Source: Actinoplanes sp. TBRC 11911 (GTDB taxonomy: Bacteria > Actinomycetota > Actinomycetes > Mycobacteriales > Micromonosporaceae). Taken from it: 64,000 bases of DNA. Where the stretch lies: positions 1 to 64,000 of the forward strand of contig NZ_JABBNC010000019.1 in assembly GCF_012933445.1 (NCBI RefSeq), written 5' to 3'. The notes below the pieces were generated by a model that saw only the letters and a program-made list of their open reading frames with translations, made no database searches and had not been told where the DNA came from. Positions 24,667-33,055 of the stretch are shown one piece after another; position 1 is the first letter of the stretch; each line of letters begins with the position of its first letter. The translations under genes and the position numbers were made by a program.

Positions 24667-25805
24667 TTTACGGCGAGCGCGTGAAACAGGTGCGGGAACT
24701 CCAGCACCTTACTCAGTCTGCGCTCGCCTCTATGATTCCTGAATTGACTCAATACCAGCTTTCTCGGATCGAATCTGGGGCGACTGTACCTAACGCCGAA
24801 ATGATCGCCATGATTGCTGGATCGCTCGGCGTTACGGTCGAATTCTTTGAGCGTCGTCCGTCACATGATTTTGAGGCAATGTCACCGCAGCTTCGCGCTA
24901 GGAGTAGCCGACTCACTCAGGGTGTCAAATCGTCTGCGATGCAGTGGGCGAGACTAGTTCTTGAGGAATACACTCGGCTTCAGGGCTTCGGCAAACCAAT
25001 TCCTGTGCGTCTAGAGCGATTTCCTTCGGTTCCACCAAGAGATGCTGCGGCTGCCGTACGCCTATTGCTCGGATTCAGTCGCGATTTACCGCTTCCCTAT
25101 CTGATACTTGCTATTGAGCGGCTCGGCGTTGTCACTCTGGGGCTTCCCTACTCTGCCCAGGCACTCGATGCCTTCTGTGCATGGTACGGCGAGATCCCAG
25201 TCATAGCGCTTCTGACTGGCGTTCCAGGTGATCGACTCCGCTGGAGCGTCGCGCATGAGCTAGGACACTTGGTGTTGCATCAGAGAGGCGACAGAGGCAA
25301 AGACATCGAAGCTGAAGCCGATGAATTCGCTGCCGAGCTACTCACTCCACAAGTAGCGATCGCCGACGCAATGCCAACCGTTATTACACTCAACAGCTTG
25401 ACAATGCTCAAGACTCAATGGGGCGTTTCCATCAAAAGCCTTATTCGACGAGCGCGCGAGCTAGGATTTGTCGACCAGGATCGGGCGACAAGCCTTTATA
25501 AGCAGGTAAGCGCTCGTGGGTGGAACAAGTCAGAGCCGGGATATGTTCCACGCGAAAAGCCGCGAGCATTTCGAAAGCTAGCTGAGATTGGCTACGGTGC
25601 CGGACCCAACGTCGAGGGCCTAGCCAAGGATGCCGCTTGGTCGCAAGAGCTGGCTCTCCAAGTACTTGATGAGCATGCGGCACCCGACGAATTACCAATG
25701 GAACCGCAGTCGGCGCCGGCTCCGCAGCATGGCGGCAACGTCGTCGCATTTCGGCGACCGATTCGTAACACCGATCACGGTAGTAGCACTTTTCGCCGCG
25801 CTTAA
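24663..25805 (+). CDS. XRE-HTH plus ImmA/IrrE metallopeptidase
   Basis: A 380-aa fusion. Residues 3-60 form an XRE helix-turn-helix (RVKQVRELQHLTQSALASMI, YQLSRIESG). Residues 170-250 hold a gluzincin-like ImmA/IrrE peptidase with HEXXH as VAHELGHLVLHQ and a downstream glutamate region EAEADEFAAELLTP. In this family the peptidase typically cleaves a repressor or its own partner after a stress signal, as ImmA does for ICEBs1 and IrrE/DdrO in Deinococcus. The tail (290-380) is polar. Codon use is clearly less G+C-biased than in flanking genes, a sign of transfer. Coupled to the unknown gene upstream; nothing else follows in the operon. Confidence 0.88.
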   Translation: MIYGERVKQVRELQHLTQSALASMIPELTQYQLSRIESGATVPNAEMIAMIAGSLGVTVEFFERRPSHDFEAMSPQLRARSSRLTQGVKSSAMQWARLVLEEYTRLQGFGKPIPVRLERFPSVPPRDAAAAVRLLLGFSRDLPLPYLILAIERLGVVTLGLPYSAQALDAFCAWYGEIPVIALLTGVPGDRLRWSVAHELGHLVLHQRGDRGKDIEAEADEFAAELLTPQVAIADAMPTVITLNSLTMLKTQWGVSIKSLIRRARELGFVDQDRATSLYKQVSARGWNKSEPGYVPREKPRAFRKLAEIGYGAGPNVEGLAKDAAWSQELALQVLDEHAAPDELPMEPQSAPAPQHGGNVVAFRRPIRNTDHGSSTFRRA

Positions 25806-25950
25806 GGTCTAATGTCACCACAAACCGGGACCAACGATGCAGCCGCCAAGATCCGCTCTCGGCGTCTCCTGCATTGAGTTGGCACGGGCATAGCCGCCGA
25901 GAGGGGAATCTTGGCTCCACGTACTTTCGGCAACTTGATGCTCCTGGCTA

Positions 25951-26590
25951 TTACAGGGTCTGGTCGCTAAGCCCGTCCGGCATCGACTTCCGCGTCGTGG
26001 CGTTCTTTGCACGCTGCTTGCGGGTCGCTCCAGGATCGGTGCGCTGGACATAGTCGATGTGGATACGGTGCTCGTCCTGGCCGACGGCGACGATGACGTA
26101 TGTGCGGGTCTGGTCGGTGCGGATGACTCGCGCTCTGGCCTGTGTCCAGCAGATCGTCTGGCAGCCGAGCGTCTTGGTCACTAACCACACCGTGTCGCCG
26201 GGCACCAGATCGCCGCGGGCGTGTCAGTATGCGCTGATTCGTTCGGCAACCGCGATCGGCACCGCCGCGACGATCGTCCCGTCGGCCCGCAACGCGATCC
26301 CGGCCTCACGTACGCCTCGGTTGACCACGCTCATCTCGACCAGTTCGAATCGAATCTGACCGCCTCGCCCGGCTGGACCATGTGGTGCTCGACGGTCAGG
26401 GCGGGCCGCCGCTTGGCGTCGCTGGCGGCCCACCCCGCCTCGATCTGCGGCATCTGCGCTCACCGCTCCGCGCTGGTGTCGAACATCAGGTCCAGCTCGC
26501 TTTGGATGGTGGCCGCACGCGCCGCTTTGGTCCGGGCTCGGTGGGCCGAATCTGCAGCGTCACAGTCGTCCTGCACGACCTGCGGCTCCT
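25951..26590 (-). pseudogene. Decayed island gene (stops and 5-bp duplication)
   Basis: Three reading blocks on the minus strand join into one plausible protein. Block 1 (about 26590-26463) ends in LDLMFDTSAER then TGA; the same frame continues as AQMPQIEAGWAAS to EHHMVQPGEAVRF. There a tandem duplication of GATTC shifts the frame; removing it restores VRFELVEMSVVNRGVREAG. A second in-frame TGA follows ERISAY (26226-26224), after which HARGDLVPGDTVWLVTK runs on to 25951. Both TGA codons sit where TGG (Trp) would fit. The ancestral protein of about 200 residues is not one I can name. The 3' part is still open from GTG 26205 (84 aa), but as a relic. Confidence 0.65.
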
Positions 26591-26592
26591 GG

Positions 26593-26609
26593 TGTGCGAT
26601 AATCGCACA
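26593..26609 (+). promoter_or_regulatory. Palindromic operator and leaderless promoter
   Basis: TGTGCGA-TAA-TCGCACA is a perfect 7-3-7 palindrome ending one base before the GTG start at 26611. Its centre contains GATAAT (26598-26603), a good -10 whose expected start point is the GTG itself. The downstream XRE protein is the obvious candidate to bind it. The decayed gene on the other strand begins next to it, so the site may once have controlled both directions. Confidence 0.7.
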
Positions 26610-26610
26610 T

Positions 26611-27753
26611 GTGACGAGCCTCGACGCGCAGACGCTGGGTGGCCGCATCCGAGATGCCCGTAAGCGTGCTGACCTGAGTCAGGAAGATCTGGGACAGTCT
26701 GTCGGTTTGGACCGTACTGCCATTAACAAGATCGAGAACGGTACCCGCAAGGTTACCGCGCTCGAACTGTCCGAGATCGGCGCTGCGCTTGGCGTGCGGA
26801 TGTTCACCTTCTTCGAGGAGCCCGTGCCGGCCCTCGTCGAGCACAGGTCTAGCCAAGGGCTGGATACCGCAGACTCGCAGATCGACGCGCTGCTCGCTAG
26901 ATTCGCCGATGAAGTTGAGTTCGTTGCCGCGCTTGGCGTGGACGAACTGGGGCTAGACGCAGCCAGCGAGGTTTCACGAGCGGCCGCCAGCCACCCTTCG
27001 ACAAATGCCGAGGCGGAGGCTCTTGCCTTGACGGCTCGTGGCCTCATGGGCCTTTCTTCGCAAGAGCCGATTCTTCAGCTGTCAGACAGCGTCGGCAAAA
27101 TCGGCCTCCTGGCTTTTTCCCGGGATGTTGGCAAAGACACCGCCGACGCTGGCACGATCCTGTTGCGGCGAGGGGCTGTTAGTCTCGTCAACAGCCACAT
27201 GAAGGTCGGCCGTCGGCGACTCGCATTGGCACATGAGGTCGGCCACTACCTGATTTCTGACGCCTACACGGTCGACTGGCGAGTGGCCGAAAATCCTGAT
27301 CACGCCGTGCCGATGGAATCTCGTCTTGACCGTTTCGCTCGCGCTCTACTCCTGCCAGAAGCTGCGGTTAAGCAGCAATGGCAGGAGGATGTGGACCGAC
27401 TTGGGGAGCGCAGTACGGCGATCATCTTGGCGAGCAAATTCCGAGTTGACATGGCGACTCTTGCGACCAGGCTCAGAGAGCTGGCTCTAGCCGACAGCGG
27501 GACTGTCGCTGCTGTTCGTGATTACCGAACCACTCGCGCAGATCTCGTGGAAATGAACCTGTACGTCCCGCTCGAAGAGCTAGCCGGGACGACGGTTCCA
27601 CGACTTTTGGCACTCGCGGTACTAAGGCTTGTGCGCGACGAGCGGATTAGTCGAGAGCGTGCACTGGACCTGCTACAAGGTACCTTTGATGAATTGGATC
27701 TTCCGTCGATTCGCCCACGCCGTCCCGATGAGATCTGGACCTTCGTGTCGTGA
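26611..27753 (+). CDS. XRE-HTH plus ImmA/IrrE peptidase (antitoxin-like)
   Basis: A 380-aa fusion of an XRE helix-turn-helix (residues 8-65: GRIRDARKRADLSQEDLG, TAINKIENGTRKVTALEL) and a Zn peptidase domain with HEXXH as LAHEVGHYLISD near residue 210. Only 30-40 residues are alike by eye between this and the other XRE-ImmA protein, so they are not a recent duplication. The next gene starts within its stop codon (GTGA) and encodes a PIN-like protein, so this is a good candidate for the antitoxin/regulator of a toxin-antitoxin pair. GTG 26611 is chosen from the -10 and palindrome; the frame is open upstream to 26221 but that part overlaps the decayed gene. Confidence 0.88.
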   Translation: MTSLDAQTLGGRIRDARKRADLSQEDLGQSVGLDRTAINKIENGTRKVTALELSEIGAALGVRMFTFFEEPVPALVEHRSSQGLDTADSQIDALLARFADEVEFVAALGVDELGLDAASEVSRAAASHPSTNAEAEALALTARGLMGLSSQEPILQLSDSVGKIGLLAFSRDVGKDTADAGTILLRRGAVSLVNSHMKVGRRRLALAHEVGHYLISDAYTVDWRVAENPDHAVPMESRLDRFARALLLPEAAVKQQWQEDVDRLGERSTAIILASKFRVDMATLATRLRELALADSGTVAAVRDYRTTRADLVEMNLYVPLEELAGTTVPRLLALAVLRLVRDERISRERALDLLQGTFDELDLPSIRPRRPDEIWTFVS

Positions 27754-28304
27754 CCGTCCCCGAGAGCGCTTTGGTGTTCGACACCGGTCCGTTGCGGCAC
27801 TTCTCCAACAAAGGGTGGCTGGGAGTACTCCGGTTCGTTGCCGGACAGCGTCCGGTCTACATTCCAGACAGCGTGGAGAGCGAACTAAACGAAGCTACGG
27901 AATACGTGTCAGCTACACGTGCGGTGCTCGATGCCGAATGGATCAATAGGCACCGATCGACCGACCTTGACTACATTGAAGCATTCGCCCACTTGGAGAA
28001 CCGACTTGTTGTCGGCCGCAAGAATAGAGGCGAATGCGGCGTTCTCGCGATGGGGCAGATCTACAAGTGTGAGGTAGTCCTGGACGACGCCGAGCCGAGG
28101 ACCATCGCGGCGGAGAAGTGTATTCGGGTTACCGCAACCGTACCGCTGCTATGCGAGGCTATTCGCACAAAGCAGCTCACCACAGTCATGGTCGAGGCGT
28201 TGGCAGACGATCTCCTCGAAAGTAAGTATTACTTGCCCTTTGGCCGAGGCGGCTTCCGTAGCCACGTCTTGGAAAACGGACTTCTGGACTGGGACGAACT
28301 CTAA
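27750..28304 (+). CDS. PIN-like nuclease, probable toxin
   Basis: A 184-aa protein with PIN-domain landmarks: an early aspartate in VFDTGPLRHFSN (residues 9-20), a mid-domain acidic pair in NRGECGVLAMGQ (about residue 92) and VVLDDAEPRTIAA (about 110), and TATVPLLCEAI near 130. These acidic residues would bind Mg or Mn for RNA cleavage. It is longer than VapC (about 130 aa). Translationally coupled to the XRE-ImmA/IrrE gene. Role as a toxin is inferred from the pairing; a PIN-type defence nuclease is the alternative. The 189 bases after it hold only a short open piece (AYIEAMRRLQ) that may be a gene remnant. Confidence 0.75.
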   Translation: MTVPESALVFDTGPLRHFSNKGWLGVLRFVAGQRPVYIPDSVESELNEATEYVSATRAVLDAEWINRHRSTDLDYIEAFAHLENRLVVGRKNRGECGVLAMGQIYKCEVVLDDAEPRTIAAEKCIRVTATVPLLCEAIRTKQLTTVMVEALADDLLESKYYLPFGRGGFRSHVLENGLLDWDEL

Positions 28305-28493
28305 CGACAAGTCGGCCATGCCGCCTACATCGAAGCGATGCGACGCCTCCAGTGTGGCGGGTCGGCGCAGGCCTGAGGTGGCCCGAGAGGGTCTGTCATT
28401 ACCGCTGTGAGTGGCGACACGTGTACTTGACGGCCGTGTCGACCGAGGTCTACCAGGACAGATAGAGGCTCATCCCGGGCCTGGGGAGACGCC

Positions 28494-29879
28494 ATGTCTG
28501 ATGAGCGGTACGACGTGATCGTGATTGGGACCAGTCAGGGCGGGCGGTTCCTGCCCGTCGACCTCGCGAAAGCGGGGCGCCGGGTGGCGCTGATCGAGCG
28601 TGACCAGCTCGGCGGCGTCTGCGTCAACACGGGGTGTACCCCGACCAAGACGATGGTCGCCAGTGCGCGCATCGCCTACCAGGCACGGCGCGGCGCCGAG
28701 TTCGGGGTGCGTACCGGGGCGGTGTCGGTGGATCTGGCCGCGGTGCGGGAGCGGAAACGGTTCATGGTCGCGGGCGCCCGGGCGAACTATGCCAGTCGCC
28801 TCGCGCAGGACGGGCTCGACCTGTTCGAAGGCGAGGCGCGCTTCACCGGGCCGAAGACGGTCGGGATCGCGCTGGCGGACGGCGGGACGCGGCAGATCAG
28901 TGCGGACGCGGTCGTGATCGACGCGGGGACTCGTGCGCGGCCGCTGGCGATTCCGGGGGCCGACGACGTGCCGGTGCTCTACTCCACTTCGATCATGGAG
29001 CTGGACGCCCTGCCGGAGCACCTGATCATTCTCGGCGGCGGGTACATCGCGCTGGAGTTCGCGCAGATGTTCCGGCGCTACGGCAGCGCGGTCACGATCG
29101 TCCAGACGCGTGAGCGGGTGATGATGATCGAGGACGAGGACGTCTCCGACGAGGTCGCCGCCATCCTGCGCGACGACGGCATCACGATCCTGACCTCGTC
29201 CACCCCGGTGCGGGTCGAGCCGGCCGGGGGAGGCGTACGGCTGGTTGTTCGTACCGAGGACGGCGAACGGCAGCTCGACGGCTCGCACCTGCTGTCGGCG
29301 ATCGGCCGGGTCCCCAACACCGAAGCGCTCACTCTGGAGGCGGCCGGCATCCGGCTGGACGACCGCGGCTTCATCAAGGTCGACGAACACCTGGAAACCA
29401 GTGCCTCCGGCGTGTACGCGATGGGCGACATCAAGGGCGGTCCGGCCTTCACCCATCTCTCCTACGACGACTACCGCATCCTGCGCGCCAACCTGCTCGA
29501 CCAGGGCCCGGCGAGTACGCGCGACCGGATCGTCCCGTACACGGTGTTCATGGATCCGCAGCTGGGTCGCGCCGGCCTGACCGAGCGCGAGGCCCGGGCC
29601 CAGGGACGCGCGATCCGGGTGGCGAAGCTGCCGATGAACGCCGTCATCCGGGCGCTGGAGACCGGGGAGACGCGCGGCTTCATGAAGGCCGTCGTCGACG
29701 CGGACACCGGGCAGATCCTGGGATGCGCCGTTCTGGCCAGTGAAGGCGGCGAGATCATGACGATGATCCAGGTGGCGATGCTGGGCAAGCTCACCTACAC
29801 CGACATGGCCGACGCGATCTTCACGCATCCGCTGTTCGCCGAGGGTCTCACCAGTCTGTTCGCGATGTTCGACGCCTGA
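28494..29879 (+). CDS. MerA-like FAD disulfide oxidoreductase
   Basis: A 461-aa class I flavoprotein disulfide reductase. FAD-binding N-terminus YDVIVIGTSQGGRF, redox-active GGVCVNTGCTPTKT (two Cys four apart), NAD(P) Rossmann motif LGGGYIALEF, and ASGVYAMGDIKGGPAFTH. The family C-terminal HPTxxE element reads HPLFAEG, so the catalytic His-Glu pair looks altered. No C-terminal Cys pair and no N-terminal HMA domain, so mercury reduction is unlikely; a generic NAD(P)H-dependent disulfide or quinone reductase fits better. GGGGAGA precedes the ATG. Confidence 0.88.
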   Translation: MSDERYDVIVIGTSQGGRFLPVDLAKAGRRVALIERDQLGGVCVNTGCTPTKTMVASARIAYQARRGAEFGVRTGAVSVDLAAVRERKRFMVAGARANYASRLAQDGLDLFEGEARFTGPKTVGIALADGGTRQISADAVVIDAGTRARPLAIPGADDVPVLYSTSIMELDALPEHLIILGGGYIALEFAQMFRRYGSAVTIVQTRERVMMIEDEDVSDEVAAILRDDGITILTSSTPVRVEPAGGGVRLVVRTEDGERQLDGSHLLSAIGRVPNTEALTLEAAGIRLDDRGFIKVDEHLETSASGVYAMGDIKGGPAFTHLSYDDYRILRANLLDQGPASTRDRIVPYTVFMDPQLGRAGLTEREARAQGRAIRVAKLPMNAVIRALETGETRGFMKAVVDADTGQILGCAVLASEGGEIMTMIQVAMLGKLTYTDMADAIFTHPLFAEGLTSLFAMFDA

Positions 29880-29885
29880 CCGGGC

Positions 29886-29925
29886 GCGGGTCAGCGGCGG
29901 CCGGGTGCGGGTCAGCGGCGGCCGG
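29886..29925. repeat. 21-bp duplication across a stop codon
   Basis: GCGGGTCAGCGGCGGCCGG occurs at 29886 and 29907, a 21-base period. The right copy contains the TGA stop of the chemoreceptor gene and the left copy repeats it just downstream, so the gene end, stop included, is duplicated. Confidence 0.8.
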
Positions 29926-31378
29926 TTCCGACCAGCTCGAGCAGGTCGCTGGAGAGCTGGGACAGGTGCGCGGCCGTCTGTTTGGTCTGTGTCGCGTTCG
30001 TCTCGGTCTGCCGGGTGACCCGGGCGGTGTCCGCGGCGGCCACGTTGACCTGCTCGACCGCGGTGGTCTGCTGCTTGGTGGACAGCTCGATCTCCCGGGT
30101 CGCGTCGTTGGTGGTGGCCACCAGCTCGGCGATGCGCCGGAATGAGCTGGTGGCGTCGTCGAACTGTCGCGCGCCCGCGTCGACGCTCTGGGCGCCGGTC
30201 TCGGTGGCGGTGACGGTCATGTTGACCGCGCCGCGCACGTCGTCGATGAGCGTACGGATCTCCTTGGCGGAGTCGGCGGTCCGGTCGGCCAGCTTGCGGA
30301 TCTCCTCGGCGACCACGGCGAAGCGGCGTCCCCACTCGCCGGCGCCGCTGGCCTCGATGGTCGCGTTGATGGCCAGGATGTTGGTCTGCTCGGCGAGTTC
30401 GGCGGCCAGGTCGGCGATGCCGCCGATCTGCTGGGACTTCTTGCCGAGCGCCAGCATGTGCTGCACGATCTGATCGACCTGGGTACGGATGGCGGTGATC
30501 GACGTCCGGGTCTGGTTGATCGTGGCGTCGCCGCGCCGGGCGGCGTCGGACGTGTCCTCGGCGATCTTCGAGACCCGCTTCGCGCCGTCCGCGATCTGCC
30601 GGGCGGTGATCAGCAATTCGCTGATCGTCATGTTGATCTGATTCATCGAGCTGGCTTGATCCCGGCCGCCGGACGCCAGTTCGGCGGCGGCGGCTTCGAG
30701 TTCCGCCGACGAGTTCTGAATGTGGCCGACGGCCGCGCCGATCTGCCGCCGCACGTGCTGGTTGAGGCGCCACGCGATGCCGGCGCCGAACGCGATGGCG
30801 ACCAGGCCGACGCAGATGATCAGCAGGATGGCCTGGGTCGCGCGGATCGACGAGGCGGTCCGGCTTTTCTCCACGTCGGCGCGGACCTGGCTGGTCAGCC
30901 CGGCTATCGCATCTCGCAGGGCGGTGCGGGCGGTGGCGACCGTGGCCTCGTTGAACGCGCCGAGGGCACGCAGGTCCGGGTTCGACAGCCGCCGCGCGAT
31001 GACCGGTTCAAGTGATCGCGCGTGGCTGGCCTCCGCCGCCAGGACGTTGCCCAGCAGCGTACGGGAGACCGGGTTTTTGAGGGTGGCATGCAGGCGGGTC
31101 GTCAGGGCGAGGAAATCGCGCCGGTCGGCGTTGGTCAGGTCCAGGTACGCCTGATCACCGTTGATGAGAAAGAGGCGGTAGTCACTGATGCGGATCTCGG
31201 CTTTGGTGTTCAAGGCCTCGGCGGTGACGAGGTCGTCGGCCGCGAGACTGATGGCGTCGTCCTTGGCGTTGCTGACGATCGTCAGGGCCGTCACCGAGGT
31301 GGCGCCCATGATGACCGTGAGGGCGATGGTGAGGCCGAAGCCCAACGCGACCTTTTTGCCGAACGTCCGTCTGGCCAT
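29912..31378 (-). CDS. Methyl-accepting chemotaxis protein
   Basis: A 488-aa chemoreceptor: TM1 (about residues 10-32), a helical extracellular sensor (33-190), TM2 (about 187-207), a linker without a clear HAMP, and a signalling domain with hairpin tip LAEQTNILAINATIEASGAGEW. The ASGAGEW in place of the usual EAARAGE is an unusual tip. Divergent from the second FAD oxidoreductase, mirroring the first chemoreceptor, which also sits near an FAD oxidoreductase. Start ATG 31378. Confidence 0.9.
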   Translation of the reverse strand: MARRTFGKKVALGFGLTIALTVIMGATSVTALTIVSNAKDDAISLAADDLVTAEALNTKAEIRISDYRLFLINGDQAYLDLTNADRRDFLALTTRLHATLKNPVSRTLLGNVLAAEASHARSLEPVIARRLSNPDLRALGAFNEATVATARTALRDAIAGLTSQVRADVEKSRTASSIRATQAILLIICVGLVAIAFGAGIAWRLNQHVRRQIGAAVGHIQNSSAELEAAAAELASGGRDQASSMNQINMTISELLITARQIADGAKRVSKIAEDTSDAARRGDATINQTRTSITAIRTQVDQIVQHMLALGKKSQQIGGIADLAAELAEQTNILAINATIEASGAGEWGRRFAVVAEEIRKLADRTADSAKEIRTLIDDVRGAVNMTVTATETGAQSVDAGARQFDDATSSFRRIAELVATTNDATREIELSTKQQTTAVEQVNVAAADTARVTRQTETNATQTKQTAAHLSQLSSDLLELVGTGRR

Positions 31379-31612
31379 GGCATTCAGCGCTCCTCGATGA
31401 CGTGGGTGGCGCTGCTGGTCCGCCGTCTGCGCCCAGCCGCCTCATGTCACAGGTTAGCGGGCATTAACTCATTAAACGGTCGAGAGCGGTGCAATCCGGG
31501 TGGGCGCCGCTCGGTCCGGATTCGAGTGCTTCGTGGCCGGAAGGAGGCGGCAGCGGGTACCGGCTCATCGGCAGCCTTGACGTCGGACATCGCGCGAATG
31601 GGGGGAACTGCT

Positions 31613-33004
31613 GTGGATTCGGGTATCGGCAAGTTCGACGTCGCTGAGCTGCACGGATCGGTCGCCGGACCGGTGCTGCTGCCGGGCGACGAGGGATACG
31701 CCGACGAGGTGGCCACGTTCAACCTGAGCAACCCGGTAGTGCCGGCCGTCGCGGTGGGGGTTACCGGCGCCGGAGACGTGCAGGCGGTCGTGCGCTTCGC
31801 CGCCCGCCATCACCTGCCGGTGGCCGTGCTGGCCACCGGGCACCAGGCAGTCAAGAACGCGCACGGTGCGATTCTGATCAACACGACACGCATGGACGGC
31901 GTACGCGTCGACCCCGCCCGCCGCACCGCGCGAGCCGAGGCGGGGGTCCAGTGGGCCGCGGTGGTGGCCGCCACCGCCAAGTACGGGCTGGCCCCGATGA
32001 GCGGTTCCGCCCCGGACGTCAGCGTGGTCGGCTACACCCTCGGCGGCGGGCAGAGCCCGGTGTTCGGCCGCGCCCAGGGCTACGCCGCCGACCACGTCGT
32101 TCGCATCGAGGTCGTCACCGCCGACGGCGAGCTGCGGCACGTCGCCCCGGACAGCGAACCGGACCTGTTCTGGGCACTGCTCGGCGGCAAAGGCAACTTC
32201 GGCGTGGTGACCGCGATCGAGTTCGAGCTGTTCGAGCTCACCGAGTTCTACGGCGGAGGCCTGCACTTCCCCGGCGAGCAGATGGAGAAGGTCCTGCGGG
32301 TCTGGCGCGAGTGGGCGCCCACCCTGCCGGAGGAGGCCAGCACCTCGTTCGCCGTGCTGCGACTGCCCGATCTGCCGGACCTGCCGCCGGCCATGCGCGG
32401 CAAGTTCCTGCTGCACGTCCGTTTCTCCTACCTCGGGACCGAGGAGGACGGCGAACTGCTGCTCGCACCCATCCGCGCGGTCACCGCGCCGGTGCTCGAC
32501 TCGGTGCAGAGCCGCCCGTACACCGAAAGCCCCGTGATCCACCTGGATCCCCCGTCACCCGTCCCCTATTACGAGGGCACCACCACCCTCCGCGAGTTCT
32601 CCGCGGAGGTCCTCGACGCGCTCGTCGCGTTCGCCGGCCCCGGATCCGACAATCCCCTTCTCAATGTCGAGATCCGGGCGCTCGGTGGAGCGCTGGACCG
32701 CGAGCCCGCGGTCCCGAACGCGGTGCCCTCCCGCGGCATCCCCTTCCTGATGCTGGCCATCGGCGCCGGCGGCCCGGACCGCGCCGCACTCCTGCGTGAC
32801 TGGCTGGGCCGGATGGAACAGACCTTCGCGCCGTGGGTGTTCGACGACCGCCGCCTGGTGAACACGCTGGGCAAGGACGACGCCACCACGCCGGAACGGC
32901 TGCGGCTGGTCTACGGACCGGAACGCTACGACCGGCTGGCCGCCATCAAACGGCGCTACGACCCGGCCAACATGTTCCGGATAAACCACAACATCAAGCC
33001 GTAA
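31613..33004 (+). CDS. FAD-binding oxidoreductase (BBE type), second copy
   Basis: A 463-aa paralogue of the protein encoded at 11001-12419, with the same landmarks: VLATGHQAVKN, SVVGYTLGGGQSPVFGRAQG, EPDLFWALLGGKGNFGVV and the end YDPANMFRINHN. GTG 31613 is preceded by GGGGGGAA at proper spacing; ATG 31598 has no ribosome site. An apparent TGTCACA at 31445 is not followed by CGTC at ECF41 spacing, so it is not assigned to the ECF41 regulon. Substrate unknown. Confidence 0.88.
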   Translation: MDSGIGKFDVAELHGSVAGPVLLPGDEGYADEVATFNLSNPVVPAVAVGVTGAGDVQAVVRFAARHHLPVAVLATGHQAVKNAHGAILINTTRMDGVRVDPARRTARAEAGVQWAAVVAATAKYGLAPMSGSAPDVSVVGYTLGGGQSPVFGRAQGYAADHVVRIEVVTADGELRHVAPDSEPDLFWALLGGKGNFGVVTAIEFELFELTEFYGGGLHFPGEQMEKVLRVWREWAPTLPEEASTSFAVLRLPDLPDLPPAMRGKFLLHVRFSYLGTEEDGELLLAPIRAVTAPVLDSVQSRPYTESPVIHLDPPSPVPYYEGTTTLREFSAEVLDALVAFAGPGSDNPLLNVEIRALGGALDREPAVPNAVPSRGIPFLMLAIGAGGPDRAALLRDWLGRMEQTFAPWVFDDRRLVNTLGKDDATTPERLRLVYGPERYDRLAAIKRRYDPANMFRINHNIKP

Positions 33005-33055
33005 CGGTCGTGTGTGGACACCGCCGCTGTGGCGCGCAAACCGTAGGCGTTTCCG

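Noticed and set aside
31445..31475. ECF41 promoter before the second FAD oxidoreductase
   Set aside because: TGTCACA is present at 31445, but no CGTC follows at 16-17 bases.
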